The position numbers and the translations under genes were made by a program. Under the pieces are notes generated by a model. The model was not told the DNA's origin. It did not search any database and worked only from the letters and a program-made list of their open reading frames with translations. A DNA stretch of 9,077 nucleotides, from positions 1 through 9,077 of the forward strand of contig JALRAY010000040.1 of the NCBI GenBank assembly GCA_023257955.1, in the 5' to 3' direction. This DNA is from Amoebophilaceae bacterium (GTDB lineage Bacteria > Bacteroidota > Bacteroidia > Cytophagales > Amoebophilaceae). Shown one piece after another: positions 5,421 to 9,077 of this stretch (position 1 is the first letter of the stretch; the number at the start of each line of letters is the position of its first letter).

Positions 5421-7925
5421 TCATACATCCCGCACTAGGTTTAATAGTTTCTTAACCTCTTTGCTATCAGGCAATGCTTGTAACGCATGATACACGGCTT
5501 GCTGCATGTTGAAGCTCATATTGCCCTCATCTATAATCTGTTGCAAGAAGCGTAAAGTAGCTGACTGTTGGGCAGCGGTACCATAACTAGTAGCGTATTC
5601 AGCGAGGGAGGCTAACAAATTTTCATAGCCCCACTGTTTGTATAGCGTGGTGGTTTTTTCATAGATCCAATCATATTTATCCCCTTGCTGGGTATGTATG
5701 TAGTAGGAAGCGAGTGCTTCGATACAGGGCATATTATTACATAGTTCAAATTGAGTGAGGATCTTGTTTTTGATATCCTCTGCTTCCGTGCTGTGGCAGG
5801 CATAAGCGTATAAGGCCTTGCTGGCTACATTGTAGGAAGGATCTACTAGGGCGGCTTTGTAGGTAGCGATATATTTTTTAGCGGTGGGTAAGGAACTCAA
5901 CGTTTCCAATGCTTGCGCTCGCACCCGCGGGTCTGGAGCGTCTAGGACGGTGATGATCTGTTTCTCAATAGCTGCAACGGAAGGATAGTTTTTATCAACT
6001 TGCTTATAACCCGCAAAGGCTTGCATAGCTACTACCTGAAATTCCCAAAATGGATCCTTGATTACTTTTTTGAAGAAATGATAGTAGACGCTGTTCTTAT
6101 GCTTGCGGGTATTGAAGTGATGAATGGCAGCTGCTTTTGCCCAATAGTCCATCGCTCGGTCATATAACAGTCTATAAGCTTGATTGCTTTGCAGGTGAGT
6201 GATCTCTGCCGCCAATAAGTAATTCCGATCTAAATACACCACCTCGGGTTCTTCAGCTGTAGGGAAACGAAATTCTTGATAGGCTTTCTGAATGGTGATC
6301 ATATGCCGCTTTTTCTTGCCTTTCACCCAGATATCTACGGCTACAGGCAATTGGTAGGGAGTGCCGGCTTGTTTTTGAGATATCTTCAAGACGACTTTAC
6401 CCTTCTCATAGGTATGATTCACTTGCAAAATAGGGTGCCCGGGTTGTAAAAACCATTGATCAAAGAACCAATTCAGTGCTTGCCCGCTTACTTCTTCAAA
6501 AACCCTGCGCAGTTGATGAATGTCTGTGGCAGAGAAGGCGTATTTTTTTAGATATTGACTGAGAGATTCTACGAATGCTTCGTGCCCGATATAGGCCTCT
6601 AGCATATGTAAAATAAGGTTGCCTTTGCTATAGGTATGCCTATCAAACATATCTAGCGGGTGCTGGTAATGATACCGAATTACACTTACCTGCTTGTTTT
6701 TGTATTCTTCTAGGTACTCAGCTATGCTTTTGCTGATGAGGTAATCGCGATCGTAGGGGCTATAGTTATGGGTATACCACAGATGTGCACCCCATTCGGC
6801 AAAGGCTTCTTGTATGGCTAATTGTCCCCAATCATAGCAGGTGATAACGTTCCCGAACCAGTGATGAAAGAGTTCGTGGGCAATGATGTGTTCCCGGTCT
6901 GGTTTGTCTAATAACGTATTGTCATCTCCTTGCACCGCTTCCGAAAAAACTACGGCTGTGGTATTCTCCATGGCACCAGCTATGTAATCTCTAACGATGA
7001 TTTGGCTGTATCTCGGCCAAGGGAAGGCATAGTCTAATTTTTCCGAGAAGAAATCTAGCATGGCAGGTGTATACTTGAAGATGCTTTTGGCATACGCTTC
7101 ATACTTCGGGGGTACATAATAACTAATCGGTACCTCATTACACTCATCTTCCACTTCGGCAAAATCGCCTACGGCCAGCATAAAGAGATACGGCGCATGC
7201 GGTAATTCCAGCCTCCAGTAATCTGTTCGGGTATCATCCTCATTTAAAACGGCGTACATCAAGGTGCCATTGGATAAAGTCTTCAGATGATTGGCTACCG
7301 TCACATATATTTCCTGTGTCAACCGTTGTGTAGGGGAATCGATGGTGGGAAACCAATAGGAGCTGGTATGCGGTTCGCCTTGCGTCCAGGCTTGTTGGGG
7401 GATATGTTGCTCATTATCCCCTGCGATGAAATAAATACCGCGTTCTGCATCATGGTGTTTTTTTTGTTTGGGATCGATTCCTTTCGTGGTATAGGCAATA
7501 CGTAAGGTAATTACCTCTTCGCGGGCGTAGGTACGATCTAGCTGAATGGTGAGTTGTTGCTGGTCATAGGCATACTGCACTGCTTTTTCTGTTTGCTCTT
7601 CATCACTCAATAAGCTGATTTGATGTATGGTAAAGTGATGGGCATCTAGGATCACTTGTTGCTGTGGGTAGAAGTGCGGTTTTAGCTGTATCGTTGCTAC
7701 GCTATGCAGTTGTTGTTGTTCCCAATCTAAGGTAACCTCTAGCTTAGTATGTAGTAAATCACATAGCTGTGTCGGTGCTATATGCACATCAAGCGTAGGG
7801 TCACTAGCGCCGCTATGTTTTACACCAGTGTTGTTGGCAAGCAAAGCGCTATGCGGGGCAATGCTTGTGATGGCTACTATCAATAGCAGACAGCGAGTCC
7901 AGCTTTGTAATCTTTTGTTGAGCAT
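5421..7925 (-). CDS. Exported M1-family zinc aminopeptidase with a C-terminal helical repeat domain
   Basis: Removes N-terminal amino acids from peptides, presumably in the periplasm or at the surface; in an amino-acid auxotroph this would help feed on peptides (inference). Numbering from the chosen start gives 834 residues. Residues about 10-30 are a signal peptide core (CLLLIVAITSIA). The N-terminal beta domain is followed by the substrate motif GAMEN (317-321), the zinc site HELFH (350-354) with the third ligand Glu373 exactly 18 residues later, and the catalytic Tyr432 in TYSKG. After about residue 580 comes an alpha-helical region with HEAT-like pieces (DPRVRAQALETL, DPSYNVASKALYAYA). 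Start choice: ATG at 7925 gives a normal signal peptide; upstream in-frame starts (ATG 7973, TTG 7979, and ATGs at 7943 and 7940) would put an unusual 5-18-residue extension before it. All catalytic residues are intact. It lies upstream of ftsE on the same strand but is separated by 269 bp. Confidence 0.94.
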   Translation of the reverse strand: MLNKRLQSWTRCLLLIVAITSIAPHSALLANNTGVKHSGASDPTLDVHIAPTQLCDLLHTKLEVTLDWEQQQLHSVATIQLKPHFYPQQQVILDAHHFTIHQISLLSDEEQTEKAVQYAYDQQQLTIQLDRTYAREEVITLRIAYTTKGIDPKQKKHHDAERGIYFIAGDNEQHIPQQAWTQGEPHTSSYWFPTIDSPTQRLTQEIYVTVANHLKTLSNGTLMYAVLNEDDTRTDYWRLELPHAPYLFMLAVGDFAEVEDECNEVPISYYVPPKYEAYAKSIFKYTPAMLDFFSEKLDYAFPWPRYSQIIVRDYIAGAMENTTAVVFSEAVQGDDNTLLDKPDREHIIAHELFHHWFGNVITCYDWGQLAIQEAFAEWGAHLWYTHNYSPYDRDYLISKSIAEYLEEYKNKQVSVIRYHYQHPLDMFDRHTYSKGNLILHMLEAYIGHEAFVESLSQYLKKYAFSATDIHQLRRVFEEVSGQALNWFFDQWFLQPGHPILQVNHTYEKGKVVLKISQKQAGTPYQLPVAVDIWVKGKKKRHMITIQKAYQEFRFPTAEEPEVVYLDRNYLLAAEITHLQSNQAYRLLYDRAMDYWAKAAAIHHFNTRKHKNSVYYHFFKKVIKDPFWEFQVVAMQAFAGYKQVDKNYPSVAAIEKQIITVLDAPDPRVRAQALETLSSLPTAKKYIATYKAALVDPSYNVASKALYAYACHSTEAEDIKNKILTQFELCNNMPCIEALASYYIHTQQGDKYDWIYEKTTTLYKQWGYENLLASLAEYATSYGTAAQQSATLRFLQQIIDEGNMSFNMQQAVYHALQALPDSKEVKKLLNLVRDV

Positions 7926-8014
7926 ATCAATTAAATGCATCATGTGATTGATTGTATGTATTGCGTATTTCATTAACAAAGCTTTCTTGAACGGTTGCCT
8001 AAAATTGTCTTAAA

Positions 8015-8176
8015 ATGATGCCTAGGTTCACCTGGCTATTTATTTCTCTGGGCTGCAGTTTTTGTATCCTATTCTTTGACATTCTACTCATCATTCTGAT
8101 GCAAGGATCCAAAAGCCTGTTTTGTGTAGTGATAACTCTGAAATATTGTATTCAGCAAGCAACCTACTTAATTTAG
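8015..8176 (+). CDS. Possible small hydrophobic protein (53 codons)
   Basis: An ATG-to-TAG frame in the spacer between the M1 peptidase and the DUF2461 gene, opposite to both. The product would begin MMPRFTWLFISLG and be very hydrophobic over residues 5-29 (one membrane span), with a second shorter hydrophobic stretch near 35-42. It has no Shine-Dalgarno, no recognisable family and no promoter match. Hydrophobic frames of this size arise easily by chance in T-rich DNA. It is listed because it is the only candidate gene in 7980-8207, where I otherwise see nothing. Confidence 0.15.
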   Translation: MMPRFTWLFISLGCSFCILFFDILLIILMQGSKSLFCVVITLKYCIQQATYLI

Positions 8177-8207
8177 GTATTAAGGATATGCTTTACTCGA
8201 CAGCGAT

Positions 8208-8873
8208 TTATTGGCTATCTGTTGGTATCGCATGATTCAGAAATTGAATCAGTGGGCACAAGGTTGTAAAACCTTTCAGTACCTTGTCTTGCAAATTAGC
8301 TTGTTCAACGGCAGTGTCTTTAAGAGGATGGATAGCGAGAAAAGACTTCAACTTGAGCCATTCCTTATAGGGATGATACTCATCATAACTTTTAGGCATG
8401 CGTTGCAAACTTTCCCCCTTTAATGTGCCTCCAAAGAATTTCCTGAATGCTGTATGAGAGAGGATGGCGTCCAGGTCTCTTCCATTATAATCAATTTCCT
8501 GTCGTATACTTTTCAAGACAGCTGCCTCCGGCTGGTATACCCCCCCTGCGATAAACGACTTGTTATTAGGTTCTAGATGCAGGTAGTAACCTGCATACGA
8601 CATACTTTTTCCTCCCCGAGCTATATACAGCCCCATATTGGTCTTATAGGGCGTCTTTACTTTGCTAAAGCGAATGTCCCGGTTGATGCGGAAGATGCAA
8701 TCTGTAGGTTTGAGTAAGCCTATGCTGGGATCTATAGCCCGCATCTTCAAGAGCACCGTTTCTGTGAGGTTCAGGAGTGCTTCGCGCACTTGCTTATAGG
8801 TATCCCTGTTCAGGTCCATCCAAGCTTTGTTGTTATTGGCTTGTAGTTGCGTCAAAAAATCAAGGATAGTCAT
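8208..8873 (-). CDS. DUF2461 / TIGR02453 family protein
   Basis: Conserved bacterial (and fungal) protein of unknown function, 221 residues, within the usual size range. Family hallmarks seen in order: FLTQLQANNNKAWMDLNR near the N-terminus (residues 6-23); the strongly conserved core DCIFRINRDIRFSKVKTPYK (58-77) followed by TNMG; GYYLHLEP (95-102); GGVYQPEAAVLKSIRQEIDY (110-129); and FGGTLKGESLQRMPKSYD (147-164), then HPYKEWLKLKSF. The domain fills the whole protein, with no signal peptide or membrane segment, so it is probably cytoplasmic. ATG 8873 puts the domain start right at the N-terminus. The preceding gene on the same strand ends 79 bp upstream, so cotranscription is possible but not shown. 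No biochemical role can be given. Confidence 0.93.
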   Translation of the reverse strand: MTILDFLTQLQANNNKAWMDLNRDTYKQVREALLNLTETVLLKMRAIDPSIGLLKPTDCIFRINRDIRFSKVKTPYKTNMGLYIARGGKSMSYAGYYLHLEPNNKSFIAGGVYQPEAAVLKSIRQEIDYNGRDLDAILSHTAFRKFFGGTLKGESLQRMPKSYDEYHPYKEWLKLKSFLAIHPLKDTAVEQANLQDKVLKGFTTLCPLIQFLNHAIPTDSQ

Positions 8874-8952
8874 TTGGTTGTAAGGTTAAGGGGTATGAAG
8901 TGCGGGCATGGAGTTTGCAAAGCAATACCAGTCAGCTTCCATTGTTTTGGTT

Positions 8953-9077
8953 TCAAAGCGTTAAATCCTTGATCTCATGCACCACCGCTACTTCTTTCTT
9001 ATAAAAAGCTATGCCAAGTTGTAACACGCTTTTGACGTGTTTCTCTTTTTCTATAATGGCTACATAATTCTTCTTCT
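8953..9077 (-). CDS. 3' end of an unrecognised gene (partial)
   Basis: A frame open from the window edge to a TGA (plus-strand TCA at 8953-8955) gives about 40 C-terminal residues, including NYVAIIEKEKHVKSVLQLG and AFYKKEVAVVHEIKDLTL. The alternating charged and hydrophobic residues look like real protein, and the other two minus-strand frames hit stops early. The start and most of the gene lie outside the window. No family is recognised. It is on the same strand as the DUF2461 gene, 79 bp upstream of its start. Confidence 0.55.
   Translation of the reverse strand, partial: KKNYVAIIEKEKHVKSVLQLGIAFYKKEVAVVHEIKDLTL

Noticed and set aside
5287..5490. 67-codon plus-strand frame
   Set aside because: Its second half is antisense to the end of the M1 peptidase gene, and the product has no recognisable features.
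7287..7505. 72-codon plus-strand frame
   Set aside because: It is entirely antisense to the well-supported M1 peptidase.
7926..7979. Longer N-terminus for the M1 peptidase (TTG 7979 or ATG 7973)
   Set aside because: It would place 16-18 extra residues before a normal-looking signal peptide; ATG 7925 fits export better, though the longer form cannot be excluded.
9023..9041. AACACG...CGTGTT hairpin
   Set aside because: It lies inside the partial coding tail with only a 6-bp stem, so chance is the simpler explanation.

Overview
This is an ordinary chromosomal stretch of a bacterium with roughly 42-45% G+C (judged by eye). No rRNA, tRNA, CRISPR array, intact insertion sequence or phage gene is visible. 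The best guess is a Bacteroidota member, quite possibly an intracellular symbiont of the Amoebophilaceae type (Amoebophilus/Cardinium-like). The hints are a lipoprotein with a eukaryote-like F-box, the absence of Shine-Dalgarno sequences before most genes, a few TAnnTTTG-type -7 elements, the style of the M1 peptidase and HtrA protease, and a decaying small lipoprotein gene. The taxon is inference; no marker gene settles it.

Layout, left half (all + strand): asd, aspartate-semialdehyde dehydrogenase (126-1121); a 242-bp spacer with inverted repeats; a small lipoprotein gene broken by a perfect 38-bp tandem duplication and by an in-frame stop (1364-1788); an F-box-containing lipoprotein (1842-2762); and a periplasmic HtrA/DegQ-type serine protease with two PDZ domains (2932-4443). 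Right half (all - strand, so convergent with the left half): ftsE-like ABC ATPase (4492-5151), an exported M1-family zinc aminopeptidase (5421-7925), a DUF2461/TIGR02453 family protein (8208-8873), and the last ~41 codons of an unrecognised gene running off the window (8953-9077). A perfect 8-bp stem hairpin sits between the two converging gene sets (4470-4489). A 53-codon hydrophobic ORF (8015-8176, +) is possible but weakly supported.

The genes do not form one pathway. They share an envelope theme: Asd feeds meso-diaminopimelate (and lysine/threonine) synthesis for peptidoglycan, FtsE normally partners FtsX to control peptidoglycan hydrolysis at division, HtrA and the M1 peptidase handle exported protein and peptide turnover, and two lipoproteins are envelope-anchored. 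The most noteworthy signals are the F-box on a lipoprotein, a candidate host-interaction factor, and the traceable pseudogenisation of its small lipoprotein neighbour. I found no convincing evidence for a wholly new multi-gene system.
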